From NCBI RefSeq assembly GCF_015475875.1, contig NZ_JADKYM010000021.1:1-53492 (forward strand): 53,492 nt of DNA. The letters are read 5' to 3'. The notes under the pieces were generated by a model, which saw only the letters and a list, made by a program, of their open reading frames with translations, was not told the DNA's origin and searched no databases. Source of the DNA: Sphingopyxis solisilvae (GTDB lineage Bacteria > Pseudomonadota > Alphaproteobacteria > Sphingomonadales > Sphingomonadaceae). This document shows, in pieces, positions 46,762 through 53,492 of the stretch (positions within the stretch are counted from its first letter, which is position 1; each line of letters starts with the position of its first letter). A program made the position numbers and the translations under genes.

Positions 46762-47481
46762 TTGGAAAAGCGAACAGCCGGATGGCGCTCTTTGGCCATA
46801 TATGGTGCGGCGCTGGCGCTTTGCCAACCGCTTGCCGCCTGTGGATCGGCGGAAACCCCTGCGGCTTCGACCAGCGACAAGGTCGCGGCGAAAAACTCTC
46901 CGGCAATCCCCGCCGACGCGCCGCTGGTGATCGCCTTCGGCGACAGCCTTTACGCCGGCTATCAGCTCGGTCCCAACGAGGGGCTGGCGCCGCAACTCCA
47001 GGCGGCGCTGCTTGCCGACGGGGTGGCGGCGCGGGTGCAGAATGCCGGGGTGTCGGGCGACACCACCGCCGCGGGACGCCAACGGCTGGCCTATGTTCTG
47101 GACAATGCCCGGGTGAAGCCGGCGCTGGTGTTGCTGGGGCTGGGCGGTAACGACATGCTGCGCGGCATCGGTCCCGACGAAACGCGCGCCAATCTCGACG
47201 CGATGCTCGCCGAACTCAAGAAGCGCGGCATTCCGGTGCTGCTGACCGGCATGATGGCGTCGCCCAATATGGGCAGCGATTATGCCAGAAAATTCAACCC
47301 GATCTTTCCCGAACTGGCGGGAAAATATGGCGTGAGTTTCTACCCCTTCATTCTCGACAATGTGGTGACCGACAGGACGCTGATGCTGGCCGACAACCTG
47401 CATCCCAATGCCAAGGGGGTGTCCGTGATGGCCGAGGCGCTGGCGCCGCTGGTCGAACAGGCGCTGCCCGACGCGGGGTAG
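46762..47481 (+). CDS. GDSL-type arylesterase/lysophospholipase (TesA-like)
   Basis: 239 aa from TTG 46762, chosen because AAGGAG is 9 bp upstream and no ATG fits. A signal with lipobox LAAC28 suggests a lipoprotein. SGNH hydrolase motifs: FGDSLYAGYQL with Ser62, NAGVSGDTTAAGRQRL, LGLGGNDMLRG, and DNLHPNAKG carrying Asp and His of the catalytic triad. Periplasmic esterase or lysophospholipase activity is expected. Divergent from the ybbA-like gene. Confidence 0.88.
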   Translation: MEKRTAGWRSLAIYGAALALCQPLAACGSAETPAASTSDKVAAKNSPAIPADAPLVIAFGDSLYAGYQLGPNEGLAPQLQAALLADGVAARVQNAGVSGDTTAAGRQRLAYVLDNARVKPALVLLGLGGNDMLRGIGPDETRANLDAMLAELKKRGIPVLLTGMMASPNMGSDYARKFNPIFPELAGKYGVSFYPFILDNVVTDRTLMLADNLHPNAKGVSVMAEALAPLVEQALPDAG

Positions 47482-47499
47482 CGCCCTTGTCCGTCGCGC

Positions 47500-47823
47500 C
47501 TAACTCCCCCGCGGCCCGAACAAGATGATCGCCGCGCCGCCCAGGCACACCGCGGCGCCGATCAGGTCCCAGCGGTCGGGTTTGGCGCCTTCGACCGCCC
47601 ACAGCCACAGCAGCGCGGCGACGATGTAAACCCCGCCATAGGCGGCGTAAGTGCGCCCCGCATGTTCGGCATCGACCAGCGTGAGCAGATAGGCGAACAG
47701 CGCCAGCGACGCCATGCCGGGGACCAGCCACCACACCGGCTTGTCAAGCCTGAGCCACGCCCAGAAGGCAAAACAACCCGCGATCTCGGCGAGTGCGGCG
47801 GCGATATAGGCAAAGGCGGTCAT
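47500..47823 (-). CDS. YnfA/UPF0060-family membrane protein
   Basis: 107 aa, four membrane spans. [29 protein letters not shown] and [50 protein letters not shown] are near-consensus for UPF0060, a small-multidrug-resistance-like family. No substrate can be inferred. The ends of this gene and the arylesterase face each other across 18 bp. Confidence 0.93.
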   Translation of the reverse strand: MTAFAYIAAALAEIAGCFAFWAWLRLDKPVWWLVPGMASLALFAYLLTLVDAEHAGRTYAAYGGVYIVAALLWLWAVEGAKPDRWDLIGAAVCLGGAAIILFGPRGS

Positions 47824-47917
47824 CGGCCGACCGTGGCGCGTTGCCTGACGAAAGGGAAGGGGGCTGTAAAGGAGGGCGTAGGCGGCTGTCGGCTTTGGGG
47901 TGGGGAGTGGACGTTAA

Positions 47918-48051
47918 ATCCTCCCCACTTGTGGGGAGGTGGCAGCGCGAAGCGCTGTCGGAGGGGGCTCGCGTCCTTGTGCCACGCAGCTTGAGGCCGC
48001 TAACCCCCTCCACCGCCTTCGACGGTCCCCCTCCCCGCAAGCGGGGAGGAC
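47918..48051. repeat. Palindromic repeat, family A (copy 4, inverted)
   Basis: Reverse-complement orientation relative to copies 1-3. Ends are ATCCTCCCC and CGGGGAGGAC. The inner hairpin (48012-48026) is shorter, stem ACCGTC/GGCGGT around GAA on the leftward strand. It occupies the middle of the 331-bp gap 47824-48154, which otherwise holds only a terminator. Confidence 0.85.
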
Positions 48052-48098
48052 TTCTTAAGTCCGCAACCGGTCGCTACCCGCCATCGTGCTCGCCCGAC

Positions 48099-48126
48099 AA
48101 AAAAGGGGCGACCAATCGGCCGCCCC
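48099..48126 (-). terminator. Intrinsic terminator of the beta-barrel gene
   Basis: Leftward strand: GGGGCG (48126-48121), 10-nt loop region with GGCC-like pairs, CGCCCC (48110-48105), then six U (A6 at 48099-48104). It lies ~29 bp beyond the stop codon of the outer-membrane protein gene. Confidence 0.85.
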
Positions 48127-48154
48127 TTCCTTCTTTATCGTTGCTTCCGAAAAA

Positions 48155-48613
48155 TCAGAACGCGAAGCCGACGCCCGCGACAAAGGTGTCGAAGTCGCCG
48201 AAGTTGCTGATGAACTGGTGGCGATATTCGGCCTTGGCGTACAGGTTCTGGCCCAGCTTGTGCTGGTAACCCGCGCCGACATAGGGATCGTCGATGTCGC
48301 TGAAGGTGTAGCCGCCGGTGATGTAGGCCTTGCCGTTCGCGCCAACCTTGGCGCCGACGCGGCCGCCGGCCGAGAACTGGACGTCCGCACCGTCGACGAG
48401 CACCTTGTCGCCCGCGACTTCGGCGCCGACAAACGCGGCCGAGCCGAGGTCGAAGTCATAACCGGCGGCGAGGCCGAGCGTGCCTTCCTCGATGCCGTTG
48501 CCGGTGATCAGGCCGCCGCGCACTTCGACGCGGCCTTCGCCGCCTTCGGCAGCCATGGCGGGGGTTGCAACGATGGCCGTCAGGAGAGCGGCTGCAACTG
48601 CGAATTTCTTCAT
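48155..48613 (-). CDS. Small outer-membrane beta-barrel protein
   Basis: 152 aa with a cleaved signal peptide (MKKFAVAAALLTAIVATPAMA-AE). The mature ~130 residues alternate hydrophobic and polar residues in strands typical of an eight-stranded barrel, and the last residue is Phe, the usual targeting signal for the barrel assembly machinery. GLAAGYDFDLG, ITGGYTFSD, YVGAGYQHKL and AKAEYRHQF resemble strand pairs of OmpA/Opa-like proteins. AGAAGGAAAAC precedes the ATG. It is monocistronic. Confidence 0.88.
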   Translation of the reverse strand: MKKFAVAAALLTAIVATPAMAAEGGEGRVEVRGGLITGNGIEEGTLGLAAGYDFDLGSAAFVGAEVAGDKVLVDGADVQFSAGGRVGAKVGANGKAYITGGYTFSDIDDPYVGAGYQHKLGQNLYAKAEYRHQFISNFGDFDTFVAGVGFAF

Positions 48614-48852
48614 TTTGTTTTCCTTCTGCTTTTACCTGGCCACGCCCTTTGGGTCGCGGTCCACCGCCTAAATGGCGTTCGCGGCTGTCGCTTCAATGAA
48701 CGGATCGTTCAGAATGTGACAATTTTCTTACCTGTGTTATTTTTACCACACAGTATAGAATAGGTATGCAATCGCAACGCGCCGAATCTGGCGCTTAACT
48801 GCCGATTTGAGGTGTGGCGATCGCGATCCGACAACGCCGGAGGGTGCATGAT
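48614..48852. promoter_or_regulatory. AT-rich leader and promoter region of the beta-barrel gene
   Basis: 239 bp without a gene. The stretch 48710-48780 is much richer in A and T than its surroundings (ATTTTCTTACCTGTG, TTTTTACCACAC, TATAGAATAGG), as expected for a strong leftward promoter about 110-160 bp before the start codon. On the leftward strand TATACT is a reasonable -10; I could not fix a matching -35. A ~100-nt 5' UTR would follow. Confidence 0.4.
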
Positions 48853-50103
48853 TCAGCCCAGCGCGGCCTGTTTCTCTTCCGCAATCCGGTCGAGTTCGGC
48901 GCGCGTCGGCTTGGTTGCGGCGCTCTTGAGTTGCCCGCACGCGGCCATGATGTCACGCCCGCGCGGGGTGCGCACCGGCGCCGAAATCCCGGCCTTGAAA
49001 ATCAGGTTGCTGAACGCGCGCACGCGATCGGGTGTCGAGCATTCATAGGGGGCGCCGGGCCAGGGGTTGAAGGGGATCAGGTTGACCTTCGCGGGTAGCT
49101 TGTATTGCTTGATCAGCCGGACGAGCTCGCGCGCATCGGCGTCGCTATCATTCTTGTCCTTCAGCATGACATATTCAAAGGTGATGCGCCGCGCATTGTT
49201 TGCGCCGGGATAATCGGCGCACGCCTGCAGCAGTTCCTCGATGCCATATTTCCGGTTGAGCGGCACGATCTCGTCGCGCACTTCCTTGCTCACCGCATGC
49301 AGCGAGACAGCAAGATTGACCCCGATCTCTTCGCCCGCGCGCACCATCATCGGCACCACGCCGCTGGTCGACAGCGTGATGCGGCGCTTCGACAGCGCGA
49401 GCCCGTCGCCGTCCATCACAATCTTGAGCGCGCCCTTGACCTCGTCGAAATTATAGAGCGGCTCGCCCATCCCCATCATCACGATGTTGGTGAGCATCCG
49501 CCCGTCGGCGGTGTAATGGCCGACCGCATCGTCGTCGGCGTCGTCGTCTTCGGGGTCGGCACCGAAACCGGCCATCGTCCCCTTCGGCCATTCGCCGAGC
49601 GCGTCGCGGGCGAGCAACACCTGCCCGACGATCTCGCCCGCTCCCAGGTTGCGCACCAGCCGCATCGTGCCGGTGTGGCAGAAACGGCAGTTCAATGTGC
49701 AGCCGACCTGGCTCGACACGCACAAGGTTCCCCGATCGGCGTCGGGGATGAAAACCATCTCATATTCCTGGCCGTCGGCGGCGGCGAGCAGCCATTTGCG
49801 CGTGCCGTCGCTGGACACCTGCGCCTCGCGCACCGTCGGGCGGCCGATGATGAAGCGGTCGGTCAGCCAGGGGCGCATCGTCTTGGCGATGTCGGTCATC
49901 GCTTCGAAATCGGTGACCCCGCGGTGGTACATCCAGTGCCAGATCTGCTTGGCGCGCAGCTTCGCCGCCTTTGCATCCAGCCCCGCTTCGACCAGCACGC
50001 CGCCGATCGCGTCGCGGGTCAGACCGACCAAGTCGATGCGGTTGCCGCCGCGCAGCGGGACGGTGCCCGTCGTGACGGGGTCGATATGGCCGGGAATCTG
50101 CAT
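48853..50103 (-). CDS. rlmN: 23S rRNA (adenine2503-C2)/tRNA methyltransferase
   Basis: 416 aa radical-SAM enzyme that methylates A2503 of 23S rRNA and A37 of some tRNAs. The cluster motif is Cys135-TLN-Cys139-RF-Cys142; the N-terminal accessory domain has [30 protein letters not shown] and [17 protein letters not shown] are core motifs; a catalytic cysteine lies in APYECSTPD and another in MAACGQL. Residues ~181-201 are an acidic insert (EDDDADDD). ATG 50103 is taken; the longer upstream frame is not conserved-looking. Confidence 0.95.
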   Translation of the reverse strand: MQIPGHIDPVTTGTVPLRGGNRIDLVGLTRDAIGGVLVEAGLDAKAAKLRAKQIWHWMYHRGVTDFEAMTDIAKTMRPWLTDRFIIGRPTVREAQVSSDGTRKWLLAAADGQEYEMVFIPDADRGTLCVSSQVGCTLNCRFCHTGTMRLVRNLGAGEIVGQVLLARDALGEWPKGTMAGFGADPEDDDADDDAVGHYTADGRMLTNIVMMGMGEPLYNFDEVKGALKIVMDGDGLALSKRRITLSTSGVVPMMVRAGEEIGVNLAVSLHAVSKEVRDEIVPLNRKYGIEELLQACADYPGANNARRITFEYVMLKDKNDSDADARELVRLIKQYKLPAKVNLIPFNPWPGAPYECSTPDRVRAFSNLIFKAGISAPVRTPRGRDIMAACGQLKSAATKPTRAELDRIAEEKQAALG

Positions 50104-50252
50104 GATGGGCGGGCATATAGGGGCGAAGCGCCGAAAGCGCAATTCGGCGCGGTATGGCGATGCAGGGCCATGTTCGCCTGCGACAAATCCGGGGCCGCGG
50201 TCGTGCCCTGATCGCGGCCCCGGTGCGGTCACCCCCAAGGCGGGGTGGCCGC

Positions 50253-50582
50253 TCAGTTCCGGGCCGCTGCGACGCGGACGGATTCGCTGCGGGTTGCGCC
50301 CGCAATCACCAGATCGGCTTCGGCGCTGGCGACACGCAGCGTGTCGCGGCGGCATTGGCGGACGTCGTTCTTGCCCTTGAGGTCGAAATCGGATGCGCTG
50401 CCGCACACTTCGGCGACCGCGCGCCAGATGCGCCGGTCAAGGCTTTTGGTTCCCGCCTCGGTCCGCAGGTCGAGGTCGCGGTGCTGGACGGCGATCGCCG
50501 GATTGGCGGGCGTCGTTTGCGCAGTGGCGGGCTGACCGAGCGATACGGCGGTCAGCGCGGCGAGGATCATCAGCTTTGTCAT
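50253..50582 (-). CDS. UrcA-family periplasmic protein
   Basis: 109 aa. Signal peptide [21 protein letters not shown], then the UrcA pattern [30 protein letters not shown] followed by [10 protein letters not shown] with the second conserved cysteine. The role is unknown; the family is abundant in sphingomonads. Start ATG 50582 has GGAGACAGAAG in front. The divergent LysR gene starts 151 bp away. Confidence 0.87.
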   Translation of the reverse strand: MTKLMILAALTAVSLGQPATAQTTPANPAIAVQHRDLDLRTEAGTKSLDRRIWRAVAEVCGSASDFDLKGKNDVRQCRRDTLRVASAEADLVIAGATRSESVRVAAARN

Positions 50583-50732
50583 CTTCTGTCTCCATCGGCC
50601 GGCGGAGGAGGGGAGGAAGCCGGCCAATCGGAAATAGGCGATCGCTCGGGACAGCAGGAGCAACGATGTTGCGCAGTCGTTCTGCAAAATTGCAGAATGA
50701 GGCGGTCGGCGTTATGGCGCACAGGAAGCGGC

Positions 50733-51617
50733 ATGTACGACTGGAACGACCTCAAGGCCTTTCTCGCGGTGGCGGAAACAGGCAGCACGCTGGCGGCGGC
50801 ACAAACGTTGCGCGTCAGCCAGACGACCGTCGCGCGCCGGATTGCCGCGCTGGAGGCGGCGACCGGGCTCAATTTGTTCGAGCGACGGCAGGCGGGTTAT
50901 GCGTTGACCCCGGTCGGCGAGGCGATGCTGGCGAGTGCGCAGGCGGTGCGCGATGCCGCCGACCGGTTTGACGAAGCGGCAGGTGCGACGTCGCGCGACG
51001 CCGGCGGCACGGTCAGCCTGACGACGATGGAAATCTTTGCGGTGACCGTCTTGCCGCCGATCCTGCGCGACCTGCGCGCCGAACATCCGGCGATCCGCAT
51101 CCAGCTCGACACGTCCGACGACCAGCGCGACCTGGCGGCAGGAGCCGCCGACATCGCGATCCGCAACAGCAAGCAGCCGACGGGCGCGGGGCTGGTCGGG
51201 CGTCGCATCGCCGACAATCCCTGGACCGTCTATTGCAGCCGCGATTATGCCGACCGCCACGGTATTCCGCACACGCGCGACGAACTGGCGGCGCATCCCT
51301 TCATCGGCGGTGGCGGCTATGTCTGGGAACCCTATCAGGCGTGGCTCCGCCAATATGACCTCGAAGGATCGGTGGTGATGAAATATGACACCGGCACCGG
51401 GCTGCTCGCCGGGGTCCGCTCGGGGATGGGGCTCACCATCCTGCCGGGCTTTATCGCCGACCGCGAACCCGATCTGATCCGCTGCATCCCGCCGCGGAGC
51501 GACGATACAACCGGACTATGGCTGCTGACCCACGAACGGTTGCGGCATGTCCCGCGGGTGCGGCTGGTGCTCGATTTTCTGGCGAAGGAACTGATGAAGC
51601 TGGCGCGCGACCATTGA
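50733..51617 (+). CDS. LysR-family transcriptional regulator
   Basis: 294 aa. Winged helix at ~1-60 (LKAFLAVAETGSTLAAAQTLRVSQTTVARRIAALEAATGLNLFERR), then a periplasmic-binding-protein-like effector domain (~90-290) with LPPILRDLRAEHPAIRIQL and GAADIAIRN. ATG 50733 is preceded by AGGAAG. Long open frames upstream are not part of it. The divergent UrcA gene is the conventional candidate target of a LysR regulator in this position. Confidence 0.9.
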   Translation: MYDWNDLKAFLAVAETGSTLAAAQTLRVSQTTVARRIAALEAATGLNLFERRQAGYALTPVGEAMLASAQAVRDAADRFDEAAGATSRDAGGTVSLTTMEIFAVTVLPPILRDLRAEHPAIRIQLDTSDDQRDLAAGAADIAIRNSKQPTGAGLVGRRIADNPWTVYCSRDYADRHGIPHTRDELAAHPFIGGGGYVWEPYQAWLRQYDLEGSVVMKYDTGTGLLAGVRSGMGLTILPGFIADREPDLIRCIPPRSDDTTGLWLLTHERLRHVPRVRLVLDFLAKELMKLARDH

Positions 51618-51621
51618 ACGG

Positions 51622-52119
51622 TCAGCGCAGCCGCGCACACCCCAGCGCGGCGGCGTCGATGGCGGTTGCGGCGCCGCGCAGCCGGTAAGTGTCGGCGATC
51701 GCGCCGCCCGCGGGCGTGGCGCTCGTCACGCTCATGCTAGGCGCCGATCGCATGGCGGCGATGATCGCGGCATCCATCCGCGCGTCGCTGGCCCAGCCGT
51801 GCGCGCCGTTGCCGGTCAGGATGAAGCGGCGGCTGCCGATCGTCAGGCGGAGGTCGCGGTTCGCCGCGCGCGCTTTGGACAGCCGGACATAGAATTGCCC
51901 GCGGATTCGCGATTTCGGCCAGTAACCGACGCTGGCGTAGGCCTTGATCGCGGGCCGCCCGACCGTCGCAGAGGGGGCTGCGATCGCATAGCAGCGCGCA
52001 GCGGCCGGGTCGCGAAACGCACCCCAGCCGTCGAAAACGCCGAGCGCGTCACGCGGCGCCGCCAGGGCGGCCAGCGGCAGTATCGCCGCGATTGCGAAAA
52101 GAGGGGCCAGGCGCCGCAT
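51622..52119 (-). CDS. Secreted hypothetical protein, IalB-like
   Basis: 165 aa. Signal peptide MRRLAPLFAIAAILPLAALA. The mature sequence FDGWGAFRDPAAARCYAIAAPS...FYVRLSK...LRLTIGSRRFILTGNGAHGWASDARMDAAIIAAMRSA and a C-terminal CARL resemble the invasion-associated locus B type of periplasmic protein; the match is by pattern only. It converges on the LysR gene (4-bp gap) and is divergent from dnaN. Confidence 0.75.
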   Translation of the reverse strand: MRRLAPLFAIAAILPLAALAAPRDALGVFDGWGAFRDPAAARCYAIAAPSATVGRPAIKAYASVGYWPKSRIRGQFYVRLSKARAANRDLRLTIGSRRFILTGNGAHGWASDARMDAAIIAAMRSAPSMSVTSATPAGGAIADTYRLRGAATAIDAAALGCARLR

Positions 52120-52286
52120 TGCGCCTCGTTTGCGCGAATGGGGATGCTTTGCAAGCATGGCTTGCGCCCGCCGGTGCGTTCGTTAAGGAAGGTGGACATT
52201 TTCGGGGGACGGGATTCGGGGGATTTCCCCGTCCGCCCGGACTCTCCAGGGATTTCTCCCGCACGGTACAGGGACGATGTAACAAG

Positions 52287-53402
52287 ATGAAAGCGACGAT
52301 CGAACGCGCGGTGCTGCTCAAGAGCCTCGGCCACGTCCAGTCCGTGGTCGAACGGCGGAATACGATTCCCATTCTGTCGAACGTCCTGATCGAAGCCGAC
52401 GCGTCGGGCCAGCTCAAATTGATGGCGACCGACCTCGACCTGCAGGTCGTCGAAACAATCGCGGCGAAGGTCGAAACCGCTGGCACGACCACCGTATCGG
52501 CGCACACCTTGTTTGAAATCGCCCGCAAGCTGCCCGAGGGATCGGAAGTCAGCCTGGCCGCTGCCGAGGGCAAGATGCAGGTCAAGGCCGGCCGATCGAA
52601 CTTCAACCTGCCGACCTTGCCGCGCGACGATTTTCCGGTGATCGCCGAGGGCGATTTGCCGACCAATTTCGAACTGCCGGTGGCGGAGTTGATCCAGATC
52701 ATCGACAAGACGCGCTTTGCGATCTCGACCGAAGAAACGCGCTATTACCTCAATGGGATTTTCCTGCACGTCGCCGAGGACGCGACCGGACCGGTGCTGA
52801 AGGCCGCGGCGACCGACGGCCACCGCCTCGCGCGCTACACCGTCACGCGGCCCGACGGCGCCGCCGGGATGCCCGACGTGATCGTGCCGCGCAAATGCGT
52901 CGCCGAAATCCGCAAGCTGCTCGACGAAGCCGAGGGTAATGTCGAAATCAGCCTGTCGGCGAGCAAGATCCGGTTCCAGCTCGGCAATGCCATCCTGACC
53001 TCGAAACTGATCGACGGGACGTTCCCCGACTACAGCCGCGTCATCCCGACCGCGAACGACAAGCTGCTCAAGGTCGATCCGAAAAGCCTGTACCAGGGCG
53101 TCGACCGCGTCTCGACGATCGCCAGCGAAAAGACCCGCGCGGTCAAGGTCGGGCTCGACAAGGACCGCATCACGCTCAGCGTTACCAGCCCCGAAAACGG
53201 CACTGCGGCCGAGGAAGTGGCGGCGGGTTACGACAGCGACGCGATGGAGATCGGTTTCAACGCACGCTACCTCAGCGATATTTTGGGGCAGGTCGATGGC
53301 GACAGCGTCGAACTGCACCTCGCCGACGCCAATGCGCCGACGCTGATCCGCGAGAGCGAAAAGAGCCCGGCGCTTTATGTGCTGATGCCGATGCGGGTTT
53401 AA
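52287..53402 (+). CDS. dnaN: DNA polymerase III sliding clamp, beta subunit
   Basis: 371 aa, the usual size. A dimer of this protein encircles DNA and tethers the replicative polymerase. Three clamp domains: MKATIERAVLLKSLGHVQSVVERRNTIPILSNVLIEA opens the first, FAISTEETRYYLNGIFL and ATDGHRLARY mark the second, and the end SPALYVLMPMRV matches the conserved C-terminal peptide-binding pocket region. No dnaA or recF is adjacent, as is common in alphaproteobacteria. Start ATG 52287 has a weak ribosome binding site. Confidence 0.97.
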   Translation: MKATIERAVLLKSLGHVQSVVERRNTIPILSNVLIEADASGQLKLMATDLDLQVVETIAAKVETAGTTTVSAHTLFEIARKLPEGSEVSLAAAEGKMQVKAGRSNFNLPTLPRDDFPVIAEGDLPTNFELPVAELIQIIDKTRFAISTEETRYYLNGIFLHVAEDATGPVLKAAATDGHRLARYTVTRPDGAAGMPDVIVPRKCVAEIRKLLDEAEGNVEISLSASKIRFQLGNAILTSKLIDGTFPDYSRVIPTANDKLLKVDPKSLYQGVDRVSTIASEKTRAVKVGLDKDRITLSVTSPENGTAAEEVAAGYDSDAMEIGFNARYLSDILGQVDGDSVELHLADANAPTLIRESEKSPALYVLMPMRV

Positions 53403-53419
53403 GAGCCCGCTACAAGTTC

Positions 53420-53492
53420 CGTCATTGCGAGCGCAGCGAAGCAATCCAGAGCGGTTTACGCTACTCTGGTTTGCTTCGCTGCGCTCGCAATG
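53420..53492. repeat. Palindromic repeat, family B (copy 3, cut by window end)
   Basis: Same outer and inner arms as copy 1: CGTCATTGCGAGCGCAGCG, CAATCCAGAG, then CTCTGGTTTG and GCTGCGCTCGCAATG. One base (A to T) in the inner right arm breaks a pair. It starts 18 bp after the dnaN stop. Confidence 0.9.

Overview
The window looks like chromosomal DNA from a GC-rich alphaproteobacterium of the sphingomonad group (Sphingopyxis/Sphingomonas-like). The evidence is the gene content (a SUF-only Fe-S operon led by an Rrf2 regulator, an UrcA-family protein, DUF6491- and DUF6356-type proteins, a GDSL arylesterase beside ybbA/ybbP-type genes, class 2 PyrD) and the many palindromic intergenic repeats. 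The genes are tightly packed, often with 1-4 bp ATGA, GTGA or TGATG overlaps. I see no tRNA, rRNA, insertion sequence, prophage or CRISPR array. The assignment comes from reading the sequence, not from a database search.

Layout. 1-5.5 kb: a repeat, an epoxide-hydrolase-like enzyme, an AraC regulator with a small membrane protein, a serine beta-lactamase-like hydrolase, then pdxH and a PhzF-like gene leftward. 5.7-13.2 kb, rightward: a DnaJ-like co-chaperone, a YihY/BrkB membrane protein, fabI, a DUF559 endonuclease-like gene boxed by inverted repeats, aroC, and two transporters. 13.3-16.6 kb: a Tyr/Gly/Arg-rich lipoprotein, a cytochrome P450 and an extensin-like protein. 16.6-23.4 kb, leftward: rrf2-sufB-(small membrane gene)-sufC-(small secreted gene)-sufD-sufS-sufT-sufA-AAC(6')-like acetyltransferase. 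23.4-23.8 kb: the suf promoter/operator, a candidate small RNA and a palindromic repeat.

23.8-31.6 kb: an AraC regulator, a DUF885 lipoprotein, pyrD, ggt and an acyl-CoA synthetase. 31.7-37.7 kb, leftward: glyoxalase genes (gloB, a VOC protein, gloA), a thioesterase, hydrolases, a three-gene module of two membrane proteins plus an XRE regulator, and a MerC-like gene behind a 19-bp palindrome. 37.9-43.4 kb, rightward: thrS, a metallophosphoesterase, an AraC regulator, a secreted protein with an HExxH motif, and a TauE/SafE exporter. 43.4-53.5 kb: an ABC permease/ATPase pair divergent from an arylesterase, YnfA-like, a beta-barrel protein, rlmN, an UrcA protein, a LysR regulator, a secreted hypothetical protein, dnaN and a last repeat.

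The most unusual theme is how several families of palindromic repeats sit against genes. One pair encloses and partly encodes a DUF559 nuclease-like gene. Others are read in frame as an N-terminal extension of SufS and a C-terminal tail of the suf regulator, and four copies of one family show compensatory base changes in a hairpin. A compact candidate small RNA with a strong terminator lies just upstream of the suf promoter.
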